Below, piece by piece: positions 45,197 to 53,502 of a stretch of 64,000 nt of DNA; the stretch's first letter is position 1, and each line of letters starts with the position of its first letter. Under the pieces are notes generated by a model that had not been told where the DNA came from, did not search any database, and saw nothing but the letters and a program-made list of their open reading frames with translations. Where the stretch lies: NCBI GenBank assembly GCA_002813105.2, contig CP017966.2, positions 372,001 to 436,000 on the forward strand. The letters run 5' to 3'. Both the position numbers and the translations under genes were made by a program. The DNA comes from Methanosarcinales archaeon Met12. GTDB taxonomy: Archaea > Halobacteriota > UBA148 > JAJOKI01.

Positions 45197-45378
45197 TGCG
45201 GCTGCCGGGAGTCGAACCCGGGCTTCAAGCTATTTCCGCAACCCTTAAAGTTTCCTTGTGTTTTTGATGAAACTTTACCTCTGCTACGCAGAGTAAAGTT
45301 GTTCCCGCAAAGGGGGAACCAACTTTTTTCTAAAAGTTTCTTGGGAAGCTTAAGTCCTAACCACTAGACTACAGCCGC
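45197..45378 (-). tRNA. tRNA-Gly(CCC) with a 110-nt intron
   Basis: Exon 1 is 45342-45378 and exon 2 is 45197-45231. Acceptor GCGGCTG/CAGCCGC, anticodon stem UAAGC/GCUUG, loop UUCCCAA with anticodon CCC, T-arm CCGGG-TTCGACT-CCCGG, discriminator A. The splice motif has UUCC:GGAA between bulges CAA and AUA; the inner helix has a mismatch. The intron (45232-45341) holds two hairpins homologous to those of the tRNA-Gly(UCC) intron. Confidence 0.9.
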
Positions 45379-45567
45379 TGACCGATATACTTACTCCTTT
45401 TACTGAAACGCTTAACACTATTTGCGACGAACATCCCATATTAAACTTACAATGATATATGCTCTGCTACTCCCTTGCTCGTGATTGGGTTATTTAATTA
45501 GTGACAGGTATGTTTTGGCAACGGCTTTGATTAACCAAACTTCACGACTTCGACGTTGGCCCGTTTC

Positions 45568-45794
45568 TTACAACAATTCAACGAACTCCTTCAACGCTTA
45601 ACCCAGCATCCCTTAGAATACCTCTTAACGTGCCCTTCCTCAGTTCTTTATGATTTGGCACTACAATTCTGTTGTGGGGGGGCGTCTCCTTCTTGAGATG
45701 TATGTGGCTACCCCTTCTGGTGATGTATACGGTAGCCAATTTTTGAAGGGGCTTTGATGACATCTCTATCAGAAACAACTGGTAATTTACTCAT
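45568..45794 (-). pseudogene. hicA: HicA toxin with two frameshifts
   Basis: Starts at ATG 45794, overlapping the hicB stop, and reads K-L-P-V-V-S-D-R-D-V-I-K in frame. After a frame change near 45720 it continues R-R-G-S-H-I-H-L-K-K...V-V-P-N-H-K-E-L-R-K-G-T-L-R-G-I-L-R-D-A-G-L-S-V-E, and a second change near 45585 leads to the normal end E-F-V-E-L-L. Every piece of HicA is present but it cannot be made as one protein. Confidence 0.8.
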
Positions 45795-46003
45795 ACAGCC
45801 ACCGTGACGATGTCAATTTTGGGAAGGGATTCAAGAGATTTCTTATCCTTCTCCAAACCCTCCAAGTAGCATTCGATGGCTTCTTTCGCGTTCATCAAAG
45901 CCTCTTCTCTATTATCTCCCTGGGTATGACAACCAGGAAGGGCTGGAACGTGCACTGAATAACCACCGTCCTCTTCTTTTTCCAAAACAACCTTAAACCT
46001 CAT
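45791..46003 (-). CDS. hicB: HicB antitoxin
   Basis: 70 residues from ATG 46003 (M-R-F-K-V-V-L-E-K-E-E-D-G-G-Y-S-V-H-V-P-A-L-P-G-C-H), the standard small HicB fold with G-C-H-T-Q-G-D-N. GAGG precedes it by six bases. Its toxin partner is frameshifted, so hicB may be a leftover. Confidence 0.85.
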   Translation of the reverse strand: MRFKVVLEKEEDGGYSVHVPALPGCHTQGDNREEALMNAKEAIECYLEGLEKDKKSLESLPKIDIVTVAV

Positions 46004-46277
46004 GATATCCCTCATTTCTCTTCGTCCATCTCAATGATTATGGGCAGATGTAATTTTTCATTTTTGATACCTTCAATTAGGTATATAAGTCTCGTATATT
46101 AAAGCCGTTTCGCCAAACTTCTTATATGCGACCCTCCTATAAAAGATTCTTACTATAAAAGCTAAACTTGTCTTACTACTCAATCATCGACTTGGTTGGT
46201 AGAATTTGATGCTTAGAAGGTACTGAAGATATCAAAGCCTTTAAGTTTCATACAAGATTAAAATTGACAGATAGAAC

Positions 46278-46610
46278 ATGACCGTTTATTCCCATTCCAG
46301 GCTCTCCACCTATGAAAACTGCCCCTTACAGTACAAGCACAACCATATTGACAAGATCAGGTTAGAGCCAGAAATAACGGGCATCGAGGCCTTCATGGGT
46401 ATCAGGGTTCACGAAGCCCTGGAGAAGTTGTACAGGGATTTGAACGTTTCTAAGGAAAATAACTCTCACAAGGGATTCCGATCAGGGTCCGCAGCAAAAA
46501 ATACTTAGTCTCAAAGTTTCAATGGGCTAGTGTCGAAAGTTGAAGATTGGGGAAGAAGAGCCACCTGCGCCCAGTCCGAATTGTGCATTCTGCAAGTTTA
46601 GAGGAGATTA
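46278..46610 (+). pseudogene. PD-(D/E)XK (RecB/Cas4-like) nuclease remnant
   Basis: The frame from ATG 46278 reads Y-S-H-S-R-L-S-T-Y-E-N-C-P-L-Q-Y-K and A-F-M-G-I-R-V-H-E-A-L-E-K-L-Y-R, the N-terminus of a PD-(D/E)XK nuclease, and stops at 46508. Another frame near 46562-46610 has P-P-A-P-S-P-N-C-A-F-C-K-F, resembling the C-terminal cysteine pair. The catalytic middle is deleted. Confidence 0.6.
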
Positions 46611-46628
46611 AAGCCTTCAAAATATATT

Positions 46629-47228
46629 TTATTTTCCTTTTCGGCGCGATATAAGTGAACTTAGATAATTTCTTTCGTAACGGGGTTTTTTTAATGGGAA
46701 TACCTCTTCGCTTACAGATTTGATATCTACTATTGTGTAAAATGCCGTAGGATTAAACCTTCTAATGATTTCAACGACATTTTGAAGGTCACCGCGTTTT
46801 ATGGTAATGTAGATGATGTGTGCTTGCTCAACATTGCTTTGAGCAGCGACGCTCGTAACACCATAACCTGCGGATTCAAGAAAATCTATCAGCTCAGATG
46901 CATCTTTTTTGGTGATAATTCGAACGAGCAATACGCCCATTGCCAATTTCTCTTCTATGTAAATTCCAACAAAAGTCCCCATGGCAAAGCCTCCAGCATA
47001 AGCGACAATCACGATATTGGTTAGATCTTGCATAATCTGTCCAAGTGCAAGAAGCCAAATAATTATCTCAAAAAAACCAACAACTGGAGCTAGATATTTC
47101 ATGCCCCTTGAAATAAATATGATACGAATCGTTCCCAAGCTTACATCACAAACTCGCGCAATAAAAATGAGCAGTGGCAAGATAACCCATGTGTATACAT
47201 CTGAACTGAAGATTGATAGATAGTCCAT
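46629..47228 (-). CDS. UPF0316/DUF2179-family membrane protein
   Basis: 199 residues. Three membrane helices (about 14-32, 46-64 and 68-88) precede a C-terminal cytoplasmic DUF2179-like domain (V-L-L-V-R-I-I-T-K-K-D-A-S-E-L-I). Function unknown. It appears intact, unlike its neighbours. Confidence 0.7.
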   Translation of the reverse strand: MDYLSIFSSDVYTWVILPLLIFIARVCDVSLGTIRIIFISRGMKYLAPVVGFFEIIIWLLALGQIMQDLTNIVIVAYAGGFAMGTFVGIYIEEKLAMGVLLVRIITKKDASELIDFLESAGYGVTSVAAQSNVEQAHIIYITIKRGDLQNVVEIIRRFNPTAFYTIVDIKSVSEEVFPLKKPRYERNYLSSLISRRKGK

Positions 47229-47404
47229 AGTTTATATCCCTAAATTTTGACATATGATGATGATTTCCGTTCGGAACACATTACACAGCACAGATATAGA
47301 CTTTTCCATCCGTAATTAAGATACTGTTAACTCAAGGGTTTTTATGAAGGGAAGAACGCCCCTCGCAGAAACACGGAAGCGGTCTCAGAGCGAGATTATA
47401 TCTG

Positions 47405-47575
47405 GATAACGGCGATATCACTCCAGATTCCGTCTTTTCGATCCCTGCACATGCTTCTCTTTGCCAACATCTTCGGTCCTTTCTCCCAGCAATTCCATCA
47501 GCCGTCCGCAACAAACAAGTTGTCTTACTCAGCATGCAACACCTCAACAGTGTTTCCACAGACATTGCATCTGTA
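47405..47575 (-). pseudogene. Desulfoferrodoxin-like (superoxide reductase) remnant
   Basis: The minus strand from 47575 reads Y-R-C-N-V-C-G-N-T-V-E-V-L-H-A-E, stop; then in another frame V-C-C-G-R-L-M-E-L-L-G-E-R-T-E-D-V-G-K-E-K-H-V; then, after a further shift, G-I-E-K-T-E-S-G-V. This is the order of the rubredoxin-like N-terminal domain and the start of the catalytic domain of desulfoferrodoxin. At least one stop and two frameshifts make it inactive. Confidence 0.65.
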
Positions 47576-47762
47576 GATTTGTATTTGTTCCTTCCTCCAA
47601 TTCTTTTTCTTGTTCCTCGTCTTCCTCTAACAATAAAGCTTGGAATTCTCCTATATGTATCTTTTCTTCTTTTGCTAGGTCCAAGAGAATTTTCTTAATA
47701 TTTTTGTTTTCAGTCAGAGCTGCCATTTGCTCATAAAGATTTATGGGTATTTCTGATAGCAT
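47544..47762 (-). pseudogene. Rubrerythrin-like ferritin-fold protein with internal deletion
   Basis: Starts at ATG 47762 behind a perfect GGAGGTGA. The N-terminus M-L-S-E-I-P-I-N is joined directly to L-Y-E-Q-M-A-A-L-T-E-N-K...E-E-K-I-H-I-G-E-F-Q-A-L-L-L, so the first metal-binding helix is gone. The 72-residue product then runs out of frame into the desulfoferrodoxin remnant. In related archaea both families protect against oxygen. Confidence 0.6.
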
Positions 47763-48109
47763 ATTTTCACCTCCAATTGTGAGGTTATGGATCGACCTGG
47801 CAGATACCATAATTACACAACACACAAGAGATATACGAATAAAGTTCGATTGCGCCCAACGCATCACGGCCAAACACACCAAATCACATCTGGATGAATG
47901 ACAAAAATCCTGCTGGTGTTTTATGATGATATCATCAAATCGTGCATATGTGGCCTATCGCCCAGCTGCCTGATAAACAGGGGCACATCTAAAAGTGCAA
48001 CCAAAACAATGCATAGGTATTGCCGTTCCTTGATTTATGCATGCCTGATAATAGAAGATTAGGCGGATAATTACTTATTTTCTAAGAAAGTTCGGGATGC
48101 CGATGATTT
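47763..48109. other. Gap with no visible gene
   Basis: About 350 bp between the rubrerythrin-like remnant and the iron-transport promoter. I see no ORF with family features, no RNA gene and no repeat. Confidence 0.4.
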
Positions 48110-48184
48110 CCTAATTTTTTTAGGGTAACCGCAACCTTTTTATAGTATTAATTAGGAATACCTAAATCAAAAGGAGGCAATATT
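48110..48184 (+). promoter_or_regulatory. Iron-responsive-looking promoter of the fbp operon
   Basis: TATA-like TTTTTATAG at 48137-48145. Two inverted repeats of the TTAGG/CCTAA type flank it: CCTAA-N5-TTAGG (48110-48124) and TTAGG-AATA-CCTAA (48152-48165), the latter where transcription should start. These half-sites match the DtxR/IdeR-type iron-box pattern. AAGGAGG (48171-48177) is the ribosome-binding site of the next gene. Confidence 0.65.
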
Positions 48185-49222
48185 ATGGAAGGAAGTCAAA
48201 AAATTTTAGTAGTTGTGATATTAGGTTTGTTGGTTGGGGGGACCGCATGGGCTATGCTAAGACCAGCAGAAGTCGTCGAGAAGACCGTGGAAGCTCAAAT
48301 AGTCAATATCTACTCCGCTCGACACTATGGGATAGAACGCGCGTTTGACCAGTTCACCGAAGAGACCGGTATCGAGGTGCGATTCACTCATGCCACAGAT
48401 CCTGCGCTTCGAGCGCGTCTAAAGGCTGAAGGGCGTTTTACGCCAGCCGATGTCTTCATGGCGATCGATGCCGGCAATCTCTGGCTGGCAGCTGAGGAAG
48501 GTCTTTTGCAGCCCATAGAGAGTGAGGTGCTGGAGCGTAATATCCCCGCCCACCTGCGAGATCCTGATGGCCACTGGTTCGCCCTGACCATGCGGGTACG
48601 CACCATCCTGTACCATCCCGACCGTGTCGATCCGGCCGAGCTTTCCACTTATGCGGCACTCGCTGACCCCAAATGGCGCGGACGTTTGGTCCTGAGGCCG
48701 GCTACCCATGTCTACACGCAGTCTCTGGTGGCCAGCCTGATCGCCGCCTACGGTGAAGCCCGGGCGGAGGAGATTGTGCGCGGATGGGTTGCTAACGACC
48801 CCATCTTAATCGACAGTGACACCCGCATCCTGGAGACCTTAGCCGCCGGTGGGGGCGATGTCGCCATCACCAACCACTACTACCTGGGGCGGCTCCTGAA
48901 CGCTACTCCCGGGTTTCCGGTCCGCGTCTTCTGGGCACACCAGGGCGACCGGGGCGTTCATGCCAATATCGTCGGGGCCGGGGTCACCGCTCACGCCCCC
49001 AACAGGGAGAACGCGATCAAGTTGCTGGAGTGGTTAAGCAGCCCATCAGGGCAGAGGGCGTTTGCCGATGGGAACTTTGAGTTCCCGGTGAACCCTGCGG
49101 TGGAACCACATCCCCTCATCGCTGGCTTCGGCGCCTTCAGGGTAGACCCCATTAGCATAGCGGAGTTCGGTCGTCTGCAGCCTGCTGCCGTTCGCCTGCT
49201 TGATCGAGCAGGGTACAGGTAA
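48185..49222 (+). CDS. fbpA: Fe(III) ABC transporter substrate-binding protein
   Basis: 345 residues. A single N-terminal membrane helix (residues 7-25) with no lipobox cysteine suggests an anchored protein. The rest (V-N-I-Y-S-A-R-H-Y-G near residue 39, G-D-V-A-I-T-N-H-Y-Y-L-G near residue 229) follows the FbpA/SfuA family of periplasmic iron-binding proteins. From about 48300 the DNA is much richer in G+C than the surroundings, and the codon choice looks bacterial. Confidence 0.85.
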   Translation: MEGSQKILVVVILGLLVGGTAWAMLRPAEVVEKTVEAQIVNIYSARHYGIERAFDQFTEETGIEVRFTHATDPALRARLKAEGRFTPADVFMAIDAGNLWLAAEEGLLQPIESEVLERNIPAHLRDPDGHWFALTMRVRTILYHPDRVDPAELSTYAALADPKWRGRLVLRPATHVYTQSLVASLIAAYGEARAEEIVRGWVANDPILIDSDTRILETLAAGGGDVAITNHYYLGRLLNATPGFPVRVFWAHQGDRGVHANIVGAGVTAHAPNRENAIKLLEWLSSPSGQRAFADGNFEFPVNPAVEPHPLIAGFGAFRVDPISIAEFGRLQPAAVRLLDRAGYR

Positions 49223-49312
49223 ATAAGGGTAAGGGCGCCGTTAAGACATTGCCAAAATCGCTAACGCCAATATTAACGTTTTGGTACAGGTAAATAAGGG
49301 CGCCGTTAAGAC
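49212..49312 (+). repeat. Duplicated fbpA 3' end
   Basis: GGTACAGGTAAATAAGGG...GGCGCCGTTAAGAC occurs at 49212-49247 and again at 49283-49312; the first copy has six additional bases. The first contains the last codons and stop of fbpA. The duplication lies in the fbpA-fbpB gap. Confidence 0.85.
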
Positions 49313-49323
49313 CCAGGACTTTT

Positions 49324-49364
49324 CCACACCTCCCCTCACTGCACTGAGGGGGGGTGTGGGGAGG
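49324..49364 (+). promoter_or_regulatory. Strong hairpin overlapping the fbpB ribosome-binding site
   Basis: CCACACC (49324-49330) pairs with GGTGTGG (49353-49359), with CCCCTCA/TGAGGGG inside. Alternatively CCTCCCC (49329-49335) can pair with GGGGAGG (49358-49364), which is the fbpB ribosome-binding site. The two pairings exclude each other. It could be a translation control hairpin or an attenuator; no experiment supports either. Confidence 0.45.
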
Positions 49365-49371
49365 CACTTTC

Positions 49372-51066
49372 ATGGTAACGAATACATTGGATAACCGAGA
49401 GCACATTTATACGCCGCGCGCGCTACGGCGCCTGGTGCGGGACCAGCCCGCTCTCCCCTTATTGATCGCCGGTCTGGTGATCTTGCCGGTGGCAGTGGTG
49501 CTCTGGGCATTGCTCACCCCCACACCAGCGGTCTGGGAACATCTCTGGGCCACTCTGCTGCCGGAGCTAACGCGCAACACCATAGTGCTGCTGATAGGTG
49601 TAGGGGTGGGCACCCTGATATTGGGTACCGGATTGGCCTGGCTGACGGTCGCCTATCGCTTCCCCGGACAGGCGGTCTTTGACTGGATGTTCATGTTGCC
49701 CCTGGCCGTGCCGGCTTATATCATGGGCTTTGTCTACATGGCTATCTTCGACTTTGCCGGCCCGGTGCAATCGGCTCTCAGGGGATGGCTTGGCAGTGAT
49801 ATCTGGTTTCCCGAGATCCGCTCTGGCAGCGGGGCGGTGCTGGTCATGACCATGGTTCTCTACCCTTATGTCTACCTGCTGGCACGGGCGGCGTTCCACG
49901 AGCAGTCAGGCAGCACCTTTGAGGCAGCGCGCGCCATGGGCTACAGCCGGTTGCAATCCTTTCTCCGCCTCGCCCTTCCGATGGCGCGCCCCTCGATTGC
50001 CGCCGGACTGACCCTGGCGTTGATGGCGGCGCTGACCGACTTCGCCACGGTGCGCTGGTTCAACTTCCCCACCCTTTCTGACGGTGTCATCCGCGTCTGG
50101 CTCGGGATGATGGATCTGAGGGCGGCAACAGAACTGGCCGGGGTGCTGCTGCTCTTTGCCCTGATGGTGATCCTTATGGAACGATGGTTGCGGGGACGGG
50201 CGCGCTATTCTCAAACCGCAGGGAGGTCCCACGGCATCGTGCAGGTGAAGCTCTCCGGCTGGAAAGGATGGGCCGCGACCGGGTTCTCCGCTCTGGTGCT
50301 ATCGGTTGCCTTCATTCTACCCGTGGCACAACTGGCCCACTGGGCGCTCAGCGAAGTTGCCCATATGTCGCCAGGAGCCCTGGCCATGTACTGGGAATTG
50401 GCTGGCAACAGCCTGATGCTATCCGGGTTGGCGGCCGGGGCTGCTATCACCCTGGCCGTGGTAGTGGCCAACGGCGTGCGCATGGGCGGTGGCCGGCTGA
50501 CCCGATTCACCGCGCGCCTGGCCACTATGGGCTACGCCGTCCCCGGGGCAGTCATCGCCGTCGGGATACTGGTACCGCTCTCGGCCTTCGACCACGCGCT
50601 GAATGACCTGGTCGAGGGGTGGCACGGCGTGACGATTGGCCTGCTGCTCACCGGCTCGGTGGTCGGGCTCATCTATGCCTATGTGGTGCAGTTCATGGCG
50701 GCGGCCTACAACAGCGTGGAGTCGAGCCTGGATAAGGTCACCCCCAATATCACCATGGCCGCCAGGACCTTGGGAGCCACGCCGAGGAGGCTCTTGTGGC
50801 GCATTCATCTCCCGCTGATTGCTCCCGGCCTGTTGGCCGGCACAACCCTGGTCTTTGTGTGCGTGATGAGAGAACTGCCTATCACCATGATGCTGCGGCC
50901 CTTCGGCTATGACACCCTTGCTATCTGGGTCTTCCAGATGGCGGCTGAGCACCTGTGGGCTGGCGCCGCCCTGCCGGCGCTCACCATCGTAGCGGTGGGC
51001 ATTCTTCCGGTGATATTGCTGATGCGGGTAGCCACGCCGAAAAGAATCCAACAGATGAGGAGGTGA
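49372..51066 (+). CDS. fbpB: Fe(III) ABC transporter permease
   Basis: 564 residues from ATG 49372, behind GGGGAGG. Two fused permease halves, each with an EAA loop for ATPase contact: E-A-A-R-A-M-G-Y-S near residue 185 and M-A-A-R-T-L-G-A-T near residue 462. About twelve membrane helices. G+C-rich, bacterial-looking DNA. Confidence 0.9.
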   Translation: MVTNTLDNREHIYTPRALRRLVRDQPALPLLIAGLVILPVAVVLWALLTPTPAVWEHLWATLLPELTRNTIVLLIGVGVGTLILGTGLAWLTVAYRFPGQAVFDWMFMLPLAVPAYIMGFVYMAIFDFAGPVQSALRGWLGSDIWFPEIRSGSGAVLVMTMVLYPYVYLLARAAFHEQSGSTFEAARAMGYSRLQSFLRLALPMARPSIAAGLTLALMAALTDFATVRWFNFPTLSDGVIRVWLGMMDLRAATELAGVLLLFALMVILMERWLRGRARYSQTAGRSHGIVQVKLSGWKGWAATGFSALVLSVAFILPVAQLAHWALSEVAHMSPGALAMYWELAGNSLMLSGLAAGAAITLAVVVANGVRMGGGRLTRFTARLATMGYAVPGAVIAVGILVPLSAFDHALNDLVEGWHGVTIGLLLTGSVVGLIYAYVVQFMAAAYNSVESSLDKVTPNITMAARTLGATPRRLLWRIHLPLIAPGLLAGTTLVFVCVMRELPITMMLRPFGYDTLAIWVFQMAAEHLWAGAALPALTIVAVGILPVILLMRVATPKRIQQMRR

Positions 51067-52130
51067 GCAAGATAAAGAGAATTGAGAGACCACACGTTTC
51101 GTTGTGGCAGGTGTCCAAATATTTTGGCAAGGTAGCGGCCATCGTTAACCTGACCATTGAAGTGAACAAGGGAGAGTTCTTCTCATTGCTCGGGCCGTCG
51201 GGGTGCGGCAAGACTACGCTGCTAAGGCTTATCGCCGGGCTGGAGGAGCCTGATTCAGGAACTATAACCATAGGCGAGGATATCGTTGCTGGAGGGAGAT
51301 GGATTGCGCCTGAAAAAAGAGGGGTGGGGATTGTCTTTCAGGACTATGCCCTCTTTCCTCACATGACGGTCTTCAAGAACATTGCCTTTGGCTTAAAAGG
51401 ATGTAGTCGGCAGGAACTCAAACAAAAGGTGCTGGAATCACTGGAGCTGGTAGGCTTATGCGGCATGGCATCGAGGTACCCCCATGAACTCTCGGGAGGG
51501 CAGCAGCAGCGGGTCGCTCTGGCGCGCGCCCTGGCCCCCGGGCCGGAAGTGATCTTGCTGGATGAGCCTTTCTCCAACCTGGATGCAGACCTGCGGACTC
51601 GGATAAGGGCTGAGGTCAAGGGCATACTATCTCACGTCGGGGCTACCGTCATCTTCGTCACCCATGACCAGGAGGAAGCTTTCTCCATGGCTGATCGCGT
51701 AGCAGTGATGAATGAAGGGCGGATAGAGCAGATAGGTTCCCCGGAAGAGATTTATCATTTCCCATCTACACGATTTGTTGCGGACTTCGTGGGACAGGCG
51801 GATTTCATAGACGGTGTCGTGGAGGAGAGGGGAATCGTAACGGAAATCGGGATATTCCCGAATAACACGGCACTGGCGAGGGGTACAAAAATTCAGCTCA
51901 TGATTAGGCCAGATGACATAACTTTCACCTTGGATGGAAAGGGCGGTGCGGTGGTAGAAAGCCAGGAGTTCAGGGGTTCTGAGAATTTCTATACCCTTAG
52001 ACTGGCCTCTGGGAAGCTGATGCACAGCAGCCGTCCCTCCACTCTATTGGTCGAGCATGGCACCAGAGTTAGAGTGACAGCAACCCCCACACACATCGTT
52101 GCCTTCATAGGGGATGAGGTGATGAGATAG
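51063..52130 (+). CDS. fbpC: Fe(III) ABC transporter ATPase
   Basis: 355 residues from GTG 51063, overlapping the fbpB stop (GTGA). Walker A G-P-S-G-C-G-K-T-T, signature L-S-G-G-Q-Q-Q-R, Walker B I-L-L-D-E-P and the H-loop V-T-H-D-Q-E-E are intact; a C-terminal TOBE domain follows. It powers the FbpAB importer. A longer frame to 50955 is a shadow of fbpB. Confidence 0.92.
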   Translation: MSKIKRIERPHVSLWQVSKYFGKVAAIVNLTIEVNKGEFFSLLGPSGCGKTTLLRLIAGLEEPDSGTITIGEDIVAGGRWIAPEKRGVGIVFQDYALFPHMTVFKNIAFGLKGCSRQELKQKVLESLELVGLCGMASRYPHELSGGQQQRVALARALAPGPEVILLDEPFSNLDADLRTRIRAEVKGILSHVGATVIFVTHDQEEAFSMADRVAVMNEGRIEQIGSPEEIYHFPSTRFVADFVGQADFIDGVVEERGIVTEIGIFPNNTALARGTKIQLMIRPDDITFTLDGKGGAVVESQEFRGSENFYTLRLASGKLMHSSRPSTLLVEHGTRVRVTATPTHIVAFIGDEVMR

Positions 52131-52155
52131 TTTTGGATTATGCGAGGTATCGAAT

Positions 52156-52568
<413 letters not shown>

Positions 52569-52583
52569 GGAGATACGCCATAT

Positions 52584-53210
52584 TTAAACTTTAGATATAT
52601 CTGCCCCTTTGGAGAATATCCTGCTGGCAATCAGATGTGCGACCCTCAGTGGCTCCGGGATTCTGCTGTGTATTGAGGTGAGTTGCACAAGTTCGGTGGC
52701 ACTCGAAAGATCGATTCCACAACATTGAACGAAAACAGACCCATACGAAGTTGTGACCTCATGAATATCCCCTGCATTTTGAGCCAGGTTCCATCGCTCT
52801 TCCGAACGGTCCAGGTTCTTTAGCGCTTCTTTTACCTTTTTAAGATTTGGCGGCGACCGCATAACCGCGATAATCGGCAGTCCTGTTTGTCTGTGCAATG
52901 CGTTGAGATCTACGATATTAAAACCGGCATATGTGATGCCGTCCAGCATGATCGCCCGTATCTGTTCATAACGGTTGCTGCTCCTGACCAATTCGACCAT
53001 TTTTTCCGTGTGCACCAGATGGGGCATCTGGTGGAGTTGTAGTCCTGAAAGGACTTCAACAACGTCAAAACCGTCCCGTTCGATCTCCGACCGAAGCGCA
53101 TCATCTAACCAGTAAGCGCCCCTGAAAACAGCCCCTATTAACACCACGTTAGCAGATATTATCGGCCCATCATCGATGCCAAGTATTCGAACCTCATGTT
53201 TGATGGGCAT
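52584..53210 (-). CDS. DUF99 family protein carrying a palindromic-element insertion
   Basis: 208 residues. I-L-G-I-D-D-G-P near the start, I-R-A-I-M-L-D-G-I-T-Y-A-G-F-N-I-V-D-L and L-P-I-I-A-V-M-R are DUF99 features. The family normally reads D-G-x-D-A-T-E-K-I; here D-G-F-D-V and T-E-K-M are separated by about 17 residues encoded by the two-hairpin element. The frame stays open. Function of the family is unknown (endonuclease V-like fold has been proposed). Confidence 0.75.
   Translation of the reverse strand: MPIKHEVRILGIDDGPIISANVVLIGAVFRGAYWLDDALRSEIERDGFDVVEVLSGLQLHQMPHLVHTEKMVELVRSSNRYEQIRAIMLDGITYAGFNIVDLNALHRQTGLPIIAVMRSPPNLKKVKEALKNLDRSEERWNLAQNAGDIHEVTTSYGSVFVQCCGIDLSSATELVQLTSIHSRIPEPLRVAHLIASRIFSKGADISKV
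53011..53063 (+). repeat. Two-hairpin palindromic element, copy B (inside DUF99 gene)
   Basis: Hairpin 1 is CACCAGATG-GGG-CATCTGGTG. Linker GAGTTGTA follows, then hairpin 2 GTTG-T-AGTCCT-GAA-AGGACT-T-CAAC. Compared with copy A (28180-28231) both stems keep pairing while their bases change. It runs opposite to the DUF99 coding strand and adds 51 bp in frame. Confidence 0.8.
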
Positions 53211-53213
53211 ATC

Positions 53214-53489
53214 CTATTTTACTTTATTCTTAAACTTTCTCTTAAACGTATCGCATTGCTTGCCCAACAGGGTTGCCGCATCCTTTAATGCCATAATTGG
53301 GTCTACGTCCTTCGTTCGTATATGCAATACTGGATAGCTGATGCCAGGATGCTTGATGTCGTAGGATGCAATTTTTACCCGCTCATCCTGGAGAAGTATC
53401 GACCTTAGCGCATTTAAGAGTGTGTGGTCCTCTCCCCCAATTTCCAGCCTGACCTCGTCGTCGGTTTTCTCGAAAATCTTTATGTCCAT
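53214..53489 (-). CDS. rpoL: RNA polymerase subunit L (Rpb11-like)
   Basis: 91 residues. H-T-L-L-N-A-L-R-S-I-L-L near residues 22-33 and I-S-Y-P-V-L-H-I-R-T near residue 49 are diagnostic. Partner of RpoD in the polymerase assembly platform. Two to fifteen bases separate it from DUF99 and csl4 genes, an archaeal standard order. Confidence 0.93.
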   Translation of the reverse strand: MDIKIFEKTDDEVRLEIGGEDHTLLNALRSILLQDERVKIASYDIKHPGISYPVLHIRTKDVDPIMALKDAATLLGKQCDTFKRKFKNKVK

Positions 53490-53502
53490 TTTAATCCAAC
53501 AC

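Noticed and set aside
50955-51062. Extended N-terminus for FbpC
   Set aside because: It is a shadow frame inside fbpB. GTG 51063 overlaps the fbpB stop in the usual way.
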